Assembly (NCBI GenBank): GCA_023053575.1 | Contig: JAKZAP010000008.1 | Coordinates: forward strand, 397,001-461,000 | Origin: Branchinecta lynchi | Taxonomy: Eukaryota; Arthropoda; Branchiopoda; Anostraca; Branchinectidae | Length of the DNA: 64,000 nt | Direction: 5' to 3' | Made by a program: the position numbers and the translations under genes | The notes under the pieces: generated by a model | The model's database searches: none | What the model was told of the DNA's origin: nothing | Seen by the model: the letters and a program-made list of their open reading frames with translations, nothing else | Shown: positions 1 through 9,240 of the stretch, piece after piece | Layout of the letters: each line of letters starts with the position of its first letter | Position numbering within the stretch: the first letter of the stretch is position 1

Positions 1-1
1 T

Positions 2-268
2 AAATACAATGAGACAATCAGGAAAGAAGCATTGGTATTAGGATTGAAATATAATATAGATAAAATGAGAATTGCTAAGACGAAATATGGTGATAAGTTG
101 GTTGTCGTTATTAATCATAATAACAAACCATGTGATTTGTTTATAACACAGAAATATAATGCCATTGCTAACGAATTACTTTTAAAGAAAAATCTGGTTT
201 TGCAGCCTATTGTACGCGAAAACAAGAACAAAGAAACATATGTGGATTTAGAACTGTTTACTCAGTAA
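2..268 (+). CDS. C-terminal end of an unrecognised ORF, cut by the window edge
   Basis: An open frame runs in from the left edge and stops at 266-268, about 88 codons. An internal TTG at 32 and ATG at 65 exist, but the frame is open upstream, so the true start is probably outside the window. The protein is rich in Lys, Asn and Ile, includes the stretch KYGDKLVVVINHNNKPCDLF, and shows no membrane segment or motif I recognise. The DNA here and up to about 450 is much more AT-rich than the rest of the window, so this may be the tail of a transposon or other foreign element. No function is assigned. Confidence 0.35.
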   Translation, partial: KYNETIRKEALVLGLKYNIDKMRIAKTKYGDKLVVVINHNNKPCDLFITQKYNAIANELLLKKNLVLQPIVRENKNKETYVDLELFTQ

Positions 269-857
269 TATTTGAATAAAAAATGAAAAATAAAAAAAAA
301 AAGAAGTAGTGTATATTGTAGTATTTTATATGTAGTAAAGGGTAATATTCTCATTTCTTGTATCCTTTATTTTGGAAGTAAGAAAATAAAAATGTTCTTA
401 AAAAGGGGGATAATTTGGTAAAAAGGATGTTAAAATTTAAGAAATTGATGTTAAAATGGGGTTTTGAAATTGGGGGGAGGGTGAGCCAGAACCCGGTTTT
501 ATATACTACTCCTTGCTTTAAACTAGTGTCTGTCTTAACCGATCAGACGAGCTCAGAATCCGTACCAGTGAAAACAGAAGCTGAATATTAATCTTACGTT
601 TATCTTGTGTATCTGACCCACTCCAGAACTACCATTATCGTGATAGTGAACATCAAATCCGCAATCATCTTTTCTTTTTACTTGACAACAAATTGAACTA
701 CTGTCCTTTAGCCAAATCACTATTAGATATTTACAACTTTTACCATACCGTTTTTTCAAGATAATTCATTTCGTTGAGTTTCCTCTCATTCATTGGTCCT
801 TGATTGAAGCAGACACAAGAGCAGATACCTGGCAGATACACAAAATGAATCGGAATA
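269..857. other. Intergenic, nothing recognised
   Basis: AT-rich sequence to about 450, then mixed sequence with a short G-rich run near 470-482. The last part, next to the hAT target site at 858-865, may belong to a dispersed repeat that is also present at 11436-11650. Confidence 0.4.
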
Positions 858-969
858 CTCTTGATCAGGGGCGTCACTATTCTTTTACCTTTGGGGGGGG
901 GGACGTCCGGTTTGTGCCGACGGACTACATTTCCCGCCAGCACAGAATAGAACCGGGGTAAAACTAACT

Positions 970-1745
970 GTAATGCATCAGTTGAGATTATTCCTTTGAT
1001 GTAATTTCGTATTTTAAAGTTCACACATTTGGCTTTTCATTTTAGCCTTCGCTAAAAAAGCGGAGCTTCCAACGACTGTACCAAGAACAAGTTAAACTAA
1101 GCGCCGCAGGCGAAATTTTTCCGGAAAAATTTAGCTATACCTATCATACAAGCTCTAGCTTTTAACGTGTTTCAGCGAATTTCAATCCTAAAACACCAAA
1201 CTAAATGAAAGACTGTTCTTCTAAATAAAGAATACTACAAAATGCGCCGCATGCGAAATTTTGTGGAAACTAACTGAAACGCATCGATTGAGGTTATTCC
1301 TTCGGTATAATTTCGTATTTTAAAGTTCGCATAGTTGGCTTTTCATTTTAACTTTCGCTGAAAAGCGAAGCTTCCAACGACTGTACGAAGGCAAGTTAAA
1401 CCAAGCGCCGCAGGCGAAATTTTTTTAATCTATTTTTGTCCTGAAAATTCAGCTATAGTACCATACAATTTCCGACTTTTAACGTGTTTCAAACCCCAAG
1501 AATTTCTATCCTAAAAGGAAAACTAAATGATACACCGTTCTTCCAAATAGTAAATACGACAAAATGCGCCGCAGGCGAAATTTTGTGTAAAACTTACTGT
1601 AATGCATCAGTTGAGATTGTTCCTTCGATGTAAGTTCATATATTTAATTTCACATACTCGGCTTTTCGTTTCAAGCTTTGCTAAGAAGCGAAGCTTCCAA
1701 CGACTGTACCCAGAACAAGTTGACCTAGGCAACGCCGGTGAATTT
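970..1745. repeat. Tandem repeat B inside hAT copy 1 (about 310-bp units)
   Basis: Three diverged units in a row. Each carries the landmarks GCATCNNTTGAG, GGCTTTTC, CTTCCAACGACTGTA and GCGCCGCAGGCGAAATTT. The same module occurs at 27510-27700, 60340-60790 and, inverted, at 35800-36020, always inside CAGGGG-ended elements. Confidence 0.7.
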
Positions 1746-1794
1746 TTTTTAAATCTGAATTTTTTCCGGAATTTGCTCCTTTGATTTCTTACAT

Positions 1795-2510
1795 ACAAAA
1801 GACCCGGTATGCGGACAAGAATACCGACGCCCGACAAAAGCATTCAGAATTCGATTTCTTCTGTGTTTTGCCCGACAAGATTGTAAAGAACTTTATTTTT
1901 ACGCGTAAATAGAAGCCGATGTACCGACGAGACTTGAAGTTTCGGCATAAGCCGATAAAAATTTACAGAATTTGATTTTTTTTGTTTTTTTTTTGTAAAA
2001 AGAACCCGATGTGCCAACGAGAATACCGACGCCCGACAAATCCATCGAGTATTTGATTTGTTCTGTTTTTTGCTCGACTAGACTGTATAAAACATGATTT
2101 CATACGTGTAAAAATAACCCCTTGTGCCGATGAAACTTAAACTTACCGAGTGCGCCGACAAAGTTTGCAAAATTTGATTTCTTACGTATAAGTAGAATCC
2201 GATGTGCCGACGAGTCGACCGACAAAAGCATAAAAACTATATCTTCTGGATTTCTTATGTATAAAAAGAACCCGATGTGTCGACGAACCTAGGCACGACG
2301 AAAGCAGGCAGAATTCGATTTCTCCAGTGCTTTGCCTGAAAAATGTTTGCAGGATTTCATTTCTTGCGCATAAAAAGAACCCAATGTGCCGACGAGTTGA
2401 CCGACGCCCGACAAATACTGAATTTTTTTTATTTTTTCTGGATTGCGTCTGTCTAAAAAAGAATCCGATGTGCCGACGAAAATACCGAGGCACGACAAAA
2501 GCATGCAGAA
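1795..2510. repeat. Tandem repeat C inside hAT copy 1
   Basis: Repeated blocks built around GATGTGCCGACGAG, CCGACGCCCGACAAA and ATTTGATTTCTT, spaced by roughly 130-190 bp. The module recurs at 61135-61315 and 63059-63340 in the second hAT copy. Confidence 0.65.
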
Positions 2511-2548
2511 TCCCTCCTCCCCCCCTCCCCCCCATAGTGACACCCCTG

Positions 2549-2765
2549 CTCTTGATGACTAACTCATCTTGTCGGTGCAAAATCGCCCTGTACCTAGCGG
2601 AAGAGCCAGAAGCGGTATCACAGCTGCTCCCAAACATTGCCGTGATTGTTTGAAGATTCAATTGTTGAGTTTGAGTCGTTTGCGCTACGTTTTCTCGTTC
2701 TTCCAGAGGATCATTGGCGTGTTTTGGACTTCATCGATATTCAGAAGATGTGGGAAATGTGATAC
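2549..2765. repeat. Dispersed repeat H, copy carrying the hAT insertion
   Basis: From the second CTCTTGAT this matches 11446-11650 over about 200 bp with clear divergence. Shared blocks include CTCTTGATGA, AATCGCC, GTACACCTAG-like sequence, GAGCCAGAA and TGGCGTGTT. The family is unidentified and no conserved frame was found. Confidence 0.5.
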
Positions 2766-3656
2766 TTGGTTACCTCTTATACTATATTCTTCTGGCGAAA
2801 GCTCAATACCCTCTATGCATGACATTTTAGAAAACAAAAGAAGAACACGGTTCTAGAAAACTTGTCAGCATATTTTCGGTTTTCAGAAGTTTTTAAGGTG
2901 AGATTCTTAGAATTTTAGCAGTTGGTTAAGTTCTGGTAGTCCTTGGGTGAATCCTCTAGTTTTGTAAGTCTGGAAATTTGTATCACTTTTATTTGGTATC
3001 GATATATATCTTTGCTGTGACCTTTCTTCAAAACGCCTTAATATCTGATAGGCAAATTAAATTCCAGCAATTGCATACATACACACACAGTACGTCACTA
3101 TGAGTAAAAGCTGACCACCGGTCAGCTTTGGTTGTCTTTTTCTCACCACAGAAATTTCCAAAAAAGGTCAATAGTATATCAAAAGAAAGCCATCTTCTTC
3201 TTCTTCATCCTAGGTTTTCTAACAAGATAATAGCGTTGAAGCTCCATTGCCAGTGTTTTCTGTTATGACCCAACAATTTTCTGGGGACTTTTTTACCGTT
3301 ATGGCTGGTCATCCGAATTTTGTTCCGTCACACAATCATTGTGTAACCTAGGTACTTGGAAAAATATGAAAGCAAACTGTATAATTGTTAGAAACAAACA
3401 TGAATTCAATATTTGAAAAACATTTAGTGTTTAAACAGAGAAGATCTTTGTCTTTTCGGCCTGTTTTTGACTTACAGAAATTGACGCCGACTCTCTTGTA
3501 CTGTAACTATGAGGGATGTCGTGATTCTATTTCCGTCACAACAGTGCCTAAATATCTGAATTTAGAAAGATTTATCAGTGAATATGATATTAAACACACA
3601 TCTTTACAGGTTTAACTATTTTAGACAGGTTGTGGTGCATCTAAGCTGCATCTAAG
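2766..3656. other. Intergenic, nothing recognised
   Basis: No coding or repeat structure I can support. A 76-codon frame at 3385-3615 needs a TTG start and has no splice or family signal. A short CA-rich stretch lies at 3077-3089. Confidence 0.4.
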
Positions 3657-3664
3657 GTACATCT

Positions 3665-3988
3665 CAGTCAACCACAAATCCCTGATTTTTGGGTACCCTA
3701 TGCCAAACGCTGGGTATATCTAACGTTTGGCATAGCCTATGCCTAACGCTGGATACCCTATGCCAAACGTTGGATAGGTGTTGGCACCCTAACCCTGACC
3801 TATCTCACTACAGATGAGTTCTGATTGGTTGATTTCTGAGCTTCACTCAAATCATCAATATTTTATTGGGTCACAGTATCCAGCATTTGGCATAGTGTAT
3901 CCAGCGTTAGGCATAGGGTATACCAAACGCTGGACATACCCAGCATTTGGCATAGGCTTTCCCAAAATCAGGGATTTGTGGTAGACTG
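3665..3988. mobile_element. 324-bp hAT-like MITE
   Basis: Terminal inverted repeats begin CAGTCWACCACAAATCC, followed by CTGATTTT and GGG, at 3665 and on the opposite strand from 3988. An 8-bp duplication GTACATCT flanks the element exactly (3657-3664 and 3989-3996). The interior is many direct and inverted copies of CCTATGCCAAACGCTGG, so the whole element can fold on itself. No protein is encoded. CAG termini with an 8-bp duplication suggest a hAT origin. Confidence 0.85.
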
Positions 3989-4775
3989 GTACATCTAAGC
4001 TAGAAAACTAATTCTGTTGGGTGCTGACGGAAATAGAAACCGACGGAAAGAGTAGCCTATAGGCTCAGTATTTTTTTTGTTTTATTGTTATTGTTAGACA
4101 TTTGAAAATACCCCAAAAACAGAATTAATGGGTTTTCTATGAGTTTCAACTTTTGGGACTCGCCTAGCAATGAATGGTTCTCAGATCACAGGCTAACTTT
4201 AGTATCAAAAATAATAATGCTACATTCAACAACAAATAAGAGCCATGAGCTTATATGACACTTGTTATTAGTAGGTGTGTGAGAAATGAGAAGGTAATTC
4301 TAAGCATTTTTCTGGAAATTCCGGTACTCTTCCCGACCTTGCTCGGATCTGGTCCGGATCCTAAAATATGTCATCTAAGGCATACAATCTTTTTACTTTC
4401 CAAGTTCAATTCAGATCAACTCCACTCGTTTAACCCCTACGTGAGCCAAACCATTTCCAGGATTTCCCCTCCAACTCCCCCCACTGTGGCCAAATATGAT
4501 TCAGGCAAGTAAACTTTGCTTCTCTAACATCTCCTCTTCCTGTCCATCAGGCCTAACTCAAATTGAAGCATATCTGCGTATTTCCTGTTCCTGCTTCCTC
4601 TTCTTCCTACCTTGGTCGGATCTGGTCCGGATGCCAAATGATAAATACAGGCAGTATAAACTTGGTACTGTCCAACTTGAATCCTATTCGGTCCATCTGT
4701 TTGGTTTTTTGGCATGTCACAAAGTTTCCACCTCCCTTTTATTCAAACAATGTTTACAACGGATACGTCAGCTAT

Positions 4776-4835
4776 GATTTTTCATCAGCGATTTTTCGGC
4801 CCTTCTTGGTAAGGGTCCTCGTCAGGCTGTCAATC
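4776..4835 (-). ncRNA. Second hammerhead copy in the opposite arm, helix III damaged
   Basis: The mirror copy keeps CTGACGA, helix II and helix I. After the GAAA core it reads AATC instead of TATC, so the second helix III pair becomes an A-A mismatch. It is probably weak or inactive compared with the + strand copy. Confidence 0.6.
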
Positions 4836-4945
4836 CTCTAGATCAACTGCGGGGAAGGAATCAAACCTGTAATCAGGTTTGATTCCTGTAATCAGGTTTG
4901 ATTCCTGTAATCAGGTTTGATTCCTTCCCCGCAGTTGATCTAGAG

Positions 4946-5005
4946 GATTGACAGCCTGACGAGGACCCTTGCCAAGAAGGGCCGAAATATCGCTGATGAA
5001 AAATC
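4946..5005 (+). ncRNA. Type I hammerhead ribozyme with minimal helix III
   Basis: The core CTGACGA is at 4956-4962 and GAAA at 4984-4987. Helix II pairs GGACCCTT (bulged A) with AAGGGCC around the loop GCCAAG. Helix III is only two pairs, read as GAAAT-ATC. Helix I pairs CAGC (4952-4955) with GCTG (4992-4995), then GATT (4946-4949) with AATC (5002-5005). The predicted cleavage is after C4991. GAAAT-ATC corresponds to the usual GAAAC-GTC of Penelope-type hammerheads with a covarying pair. Self-cleavage is inferred, not shown. Confidence 0.75.
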
Positions 5006-6257
5006 ATAGCTGACGTATCCGTTGTAAACATTGTTTGAATAAATGTTTCAGAGTCAGCTTGGGCTCAAAGAATATTTTTCCACCTCCCCCCCCCACTCTC
5101 CCCCAATCACGGCTGCTTGGGGTTCTAACACATGCTTTCTAGGTCATCAGTTCTTATCATCCATAAAGTTTCGCTTGAATCAGACTATTTGTTCGCAAAC
5201 TAGACGTCAGTAATTTCCAGATTCCCCCTCCTTCAACTCTCCCAAAAATGAGCTGAAGTCTTTCTAGGGCATTGCGTTGGGTCCTTAAATCTATTGGTTG
5301 GGTTACTATTGTGGCGGACATGTTTATCATCCTTAGCACATCTGGAATAATCGTAACTCGCAATCACCGGAATTCTGGGAAACCCCCTCCAACAGCCCCC
5401 TAAAAAAAAAACCGCCCGATATGATCTGTTTTTTTCAACAAGGTATATAATGATTATACTTGCTCTTCCCACCAAATCCATCCCGATCCCTCTAGGCTAA
5501 GCGTTTCACAAAAACTCTGGTGCCCCCTTCCACCTCACCCCCCCTCCCCCAAGTATGGGGGAACTATCAACTATTATTAGAACTATTATCTGCGATAATA
5601 GTTCTTTCCACTTGCTAAGTTTCATTCAAAAGTTCACTGGCTGTTCAAAAGTTATAAATGCCACTGGATTCCAGATGCTCCATCCCTCCACTCTTCCCAC
5701 AATGTTCCGGTTGTGCAAACGACTTTTGTCAAGTCGGTCAATTCGGATCCCTGATATTCCTGCCAAGTTTCATCATCCTAGTACATCGGGAAGTACCGAA
5801 CTCGGTAAATCATCAGAATCCCCTACCCCACTCCCCCATAGTGCCCAAGTCCGGTCTGGTTAGTATGAATGAAGTATCTAGGACTTAAGCTTGTTTTTCC
5901 CGCCAAGTTTCATTCTGATCCCTGCACTCCAAGCATTTCCAAAGATTTCCTGTTTTCCCCTTCCAGTTCCCCCCAAAGTCACCGGATCTGGTTCGTATTT
6001 GAAGTTTGGAGTCTGAGACACGAGGTCTTTCCAACTATCAAGTTTCATTAAGATCCGATTACCTGTTCAAAAGTTGTAAATACTTCAAGATTCGGGATTC
6101 CTGCTCCCTCCTCGATAATCGGATCGGGGAAGTGACTGTTTCCAAGTTGACCATTTCGGATCTCTGATAGGTCTGCCAAGTTTCATCATCCTAGCTTATT
6201 TGGAAGTGCCCGAACTAGCAAACCCGGACCGACAAACGGACGGATAGACAGAAATTG

Positions 6258-7990
6258 TGACTTAATTTAACTTAATTTAGTCTAATTTAGTCTACTCTTT
6301 CCAATTGCCACACTTGAAAGTTGCAGGACAGCTCTAGTTCGTAATTTTACAAAGAATTATTCAACTAGCTTAGCCCACAACTTCCCTACAACCAACCCAG
6401 ATGTTTGAAGGGCCTAGAAGACCAACATTTTAGCAGAGAATGATGAAATACCAACAACATCAATCATTGTATTAATATTGAAGAACTAGGAGGATTTTTT
6501 CTTTAGGGGCTTAGGGCTATATGAAGAATCAAGTGTAAAATGTGATGCATCAGTAAGTGATGTAGCTTTGCTCACAGAAACAGAAATTATACCATTTTAA
6601 AATCTGTGGGAGCAAATTGCATATTTTGCTTATTAACAATTTTAAGGACAGTTGACGCATTTGCATTCTGACAAAATACTGTACACCCTTCTCGTCAAAC
6701 CCTTGGTCATCCTAATATAATATGGCCTACTCTTGTTAAAGGTTTGTTTAAATCTTGATTTTTTTTAAAGGAAAATAGGCTTCCCAGATTTTAGTTGGCA
6801 AGGGCCAAGGTGCAGGGGATGTACGAGCCACTGTTGAAAAACTATTAATAGGCCACACAAATACAACAGTTACTGGCAGTTCATTTCACCATCATGATTT
6901 CAGTTTGGAATCAACAATATCCCAATCACAAGGATAATGTTAAAAAAAAAATTCAGTTATTTTCAGTTTTGTCCGAATTTTATGTTCAATTTTTCAGCTA
7001 CTTTATTTCTATTTTCAATTTTTGGGCTGTGCCCAGTCCGTTCCTAAACAGTTCATGGTTGGCATCCAATTGGCTACAAATATTATGCTCAGGAGTGATA
7101 TCGTCTCATCTCAGACAATTCACTATAACCATATATGGATGTACCATTGCTTAGCTTGGTGCTCCAAATTTTGAACTAAGAATCAGTAACCATGAGTAGT
7201 AATTAGGCTACGGTTGCTCCTAGCAATTTCTAATGCTTTTACTTTCACTATCACTCTCTAAGTATTTATCTGTGAAAATACTGACTATCATGGCTGCCAA
7301 AATTAATTGTTTGCTCAGTTGGATTTTGGACTAATAAGTTATGTTAATAATAGAGTTCCACCAATAAGGCTTTCGCCTCTACAAATTTCCTCAGTACCAG
7401 GAATACCAACGGATACCTGATGGATATACTGAATGAATGAAAGGCTTTTATTCCGCCAAAATGACAAGACAAGAAAAGGAAAAAGTACAAAGGTTAAAGA
7501 ATTTACAACCTTGCAGCCTTTCTTAAAGCCTTTCATAGGCTTAGCTGGAATAGTGTTTGGTCTATCATGTTTGCAAATAGACATGTAATAGCTTGTCTAA
7601 CCAGGGCTTCTCCATACGCCTTACTTACTTAGAATAAGGTCTTTCCGCGCCTGGTGGTGCATAAGACCTCCGTATCTTACTGTAATTTGTGTATTTTTGC
7701 CACAGATTTGTACAAATCACTGAATTCTGTTGTTCGTGTGGGTGATCTTCAGGTGCCGAACTGATTTAATTCCCTCGTCTGTGCATGTATTTTGTGAACA
7801 GTCTTGCATTTCAACAACGTTCGAATCTGCTACCCTAAGGCACAAGAGTAAATCAAGTTTTCCTGAAGTCGTTGAGAAAAGACGACCCGTTGCGATATTT
7901 TTCTGGATATATGCCAGCATAAAGAAGAATTAAAGCTTGTAGCGTTGCTGAAATGCAGTGGTCAGTTTTCGAACGTTGTTCTTAATCTTG
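6258..7990. other. Intergenic and presumed 5' region of PSMA6
   Basis: 6258-6300 is a short AATTTAGT-type tandem repeat where the preceding element breaks. The rest has no supported gene. Near 7427-7460, TGAATGAATGAAAGGC followed by TTTTATT looks like the reverse of a LINE 3' end (AATAAA plus a TTCA repeat). An untranslated first exon of PSMA6 should lie here or further upstream; I could not place it. Confidence 0.35.
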
Positions 7991-8004
7991 CATTTGCTTT
8001 CTAG
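7991..8004 (+). other. Probable splice acceptor in the PSMA6 5' UTR
   Basis: CATTTGCTTTCTAG is a pyrimidine-rich tract ending in AG four bases before the start codon region (GACC then ATG at 8009). It explains why the in-frame ATG at 7958 is not used. Confidence 0.55.
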
Positions 8005-8008
8005 GACC

Positions 8009-8749
8009 ATGTCAAGAGGCAGTAGTGCTGGTTTTGATCGACATATAACAATCTTCTCACCAGAAGGTCGATTGTATCAAGTTGAGTATGCTTTCAAAGC
8101 AATCTCACACGGAGGCCTGACATCTGTTGCCTTGAAAGGAAACGATATTGCAATAGTCGCAACTCAGAAAAAGGTTGCAGACAAACTCATAGATGCAGAC
8201 AGTGTTACTATGCTTTTCCGAATTACGGAGAAAATCGGTTGCGTGATGACTGGCCTTGTACCTGATAGCCGGTACCAGGTTCAGAGAGCCAGGATTGAAG
8301 CAGCAAATTGGAAGTATAAATACAACTGCGAGATCCCGATTGATGTGCTTTGTCGGCGTATGGCTGATATTTCACAGGTCTACACCCAGAATGCTGAAAT
8401 GCGTCCCTTGGGCTGTAGTATGATGCTCGTTGCCTATGACGCAGAGTTAGGCCCGTCCGTGTACAAAGCGGATCCGGCTGGCTATTATTGTGGCTATAAA
8501 GCTGCCGCGGCAGGAGTCAAGCAGACGGAATGTCAGAATTATTTAGAGAAGAAATACAAGAAAAGTCAGCAGTACACTGGAGAGGAGGCCATTCATCTTG
8601 CTATTAGCACTCTTTCACACGTTCTCTCTGCCGATTTGAAGCACACGGATTTGGAGATTGGGATTGTTACAGAGTCTGAGAAAAAGTTTAGGGTTCTAAA
8701 TGACGAAGAAGTAAAGGCAGCCCTTGAAGCCATGGCTGACAAAGATTAA
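8009..8749 (+). CDS. PSMA6: 20S proteasome subunit alpha type-6
   Basis: The protein is 246 aa, the same length as the human subunit. It is a structural alpha-ring subunit of the 20S proteasome, which gates the chamber for ubiquitin-dependent protein breakdown in cytosol and nucleus. The proteasome alpha signature is at residues 9-29 ([20 protein letters not shown]); other highly conserved stretches are [29 protein letters not shown] and [11 protein letters not shown]. It lacks the catalytic N-terminal threonine, as alpha subunits do. I chose ATG 8009 because the family starts [13 protein letters not shown]; an in-frame ATG at 7958 adds 17 unrelated residues and lies before a probable splice acceptor. 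The coding region has no intron, stop or frameshift, so it looks functional. Confidence 0.97.
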   Translation: MSRGSSAGFDRHITIFSPEGRLYQVEYAFKAISHGGLTSVALKGNDIAIVATQKKVADKLIDADSVTMLFRITEKIGCVMTGLVPDSRYQVQRARIEAANWKYKYNCEIPIDVLCRRMADISQVYTQNAEMRPLGCSMMLVAYDAELGPSVYKADPAGYYCGYKAAAAGVKQTECQNYLEKKYKKSQQYTGEEAIHLAISTLSHVLSADLKHTDLEIGIVTESEKKFRVLNDEEVKAALEAMADKD

Positions 8750-8856
8750 GTCATGACGAGGTGCACGTGCTTCTTTATTTTCCTTTTGCCACATTAAAGG
8801 TCATTTCTGGTTTACTCCGATTTCAATATGTGATTTTTTGTATTTTGTTCTTACCT

Positions 8857-8862
8857 AATAAA
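8857..8862 (+). terminator. Polyadenylation signal of PSMA6
   Basis: AATAAA lies 108 bp after the stop codon, with an ATTAAA alternative at 8793-8798. No genomic A tract follows, which argues against a recent processed retrocopy. Confidence 0.7.
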
Positions 8863-8942
8863 TCATCTATTCATGACAGCGCAAAGGTCTCAGCTCTGAA
8901 TTATTCTGGAATATTGTTGAGGATTGTGTTTTAGCTTATAGG

Positions 8943-9237
8943 AGCTGCGTTCGTTGCACTCCGGCCTGTCTCTGGTGTTTAGTCACCAGTGTCCGGTTCT
9001 TCCCTTAAAACGCGTTCTTTTTGTTCACCTGTGAGTTGATGAAAACCGGCTAACTCCTCGCTGCAGCAGAGCTCGCGAACAGTTTCTGGTTAGTCCGCAC
9101 CGGTGAGATAAAACCGGACACTGGTTAGTTCAAAAACGGGTTATAAGACAGGTGAGAAGTCACCGGTGGATGCAAAAACGGCTTATAAGAAAAACCGGGT
9201 ACCACTGGTGAGAACTTCCGTGACAAAGAACGCAGCT
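8943..9237. mobile_element. 295-bp MITE, AGCTGCGTTC family (copy 1)
   Basis: Inverted termini AGCTGCGTTC are flanked by the 3-bp duplication AGG (8940-8942 and 9238-9240). The interior has several ACCGGTGA-like motifs in both orientations. A second copy, about 90% similar, is at 14078-14368 with a different 3-bp duplication (TAT). The superfamily is not assigned; the variable 3-bp site does not fit the usual TWA of Harbinger. Confidence 0.8.
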
Positions 9238-9240
9238 AGG

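Larger units (their letters stand above)
866..2548. mobile_element. Non-autonomous hAT-like DNA transposon (copy 1)
   Basis: The element starts CAGGGGCGTCACTAT at 866 and ends with the complement of CAGGGGTGTCACTAT at 2548, each end followed inward by a G/C run. It is flanked by a perfect 8-bp direct repeat CTCTTGAT (858-865 and 2549-2556). A CAGGGG-type terminus with an 8-bp duplication is the hAT signature. A related sequence at 11446-11475 has one uninterrupted CTCTTGAT, so it acts as a paralogous empty site. There is no transposase frame; the interior is two sets of tandem repeats. A second copy is at 60236-63377. Confidence 0.85.
4737..5076. mobile_element. Penelope-type retroelement fragment arranged as an inverted dimer
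   Basis: Two arms (about 4739-4886 and 4890-5044) are reverse complements with two mismatches seen in about 135 bp. Three copies of the 19-bp block AATCAGGTTTGATTCCTGT sit at the centre. The right arm has an extra tail, TTTCAGAGTCAGCTTGGG and on, which also occurs at 38880-38911. A 12-bp direct repeat TTTCCACCTCCC (4725-4736 and 5077-5088) flanks the whole unit, and the surrounding satellite reads through if the unit is removed. Each arm carries a hammerhead ribozyme sequence, a known feature of Penelope-like elements. No reverse transcriptase is present. Confidence 0.75.
4231..6257 (-). mobile_element. CAAGTGCC-family Helentron-like element, 3' truncated
   Basis: It opens with AACAA, a degraded 5' hairpin and TATATGACACTTGTTATTAGTAGG, the 5' terminus of this family when read along the + strand. 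The interior is diverged satellite monomers marked by CCAAGTTTCATC and CAACTCCCCCCAC. The 3' end should be a hairpin, but the copy breaks at about 6257, just after the TCCGTC-like stretch. A Penelope-type insertion sits at 4737-5076. Strand is given relative to the arrays that start with the hairpin end. Confidence 0.65.

Noticed and set aside
7958..8008. Upstream in-frame ATG that would add 17 residues to PSMA6
   Set aside because: The family starts at ATG 8009 and a pyrimidine tract with AG lies between, so this stretch is probably intron.
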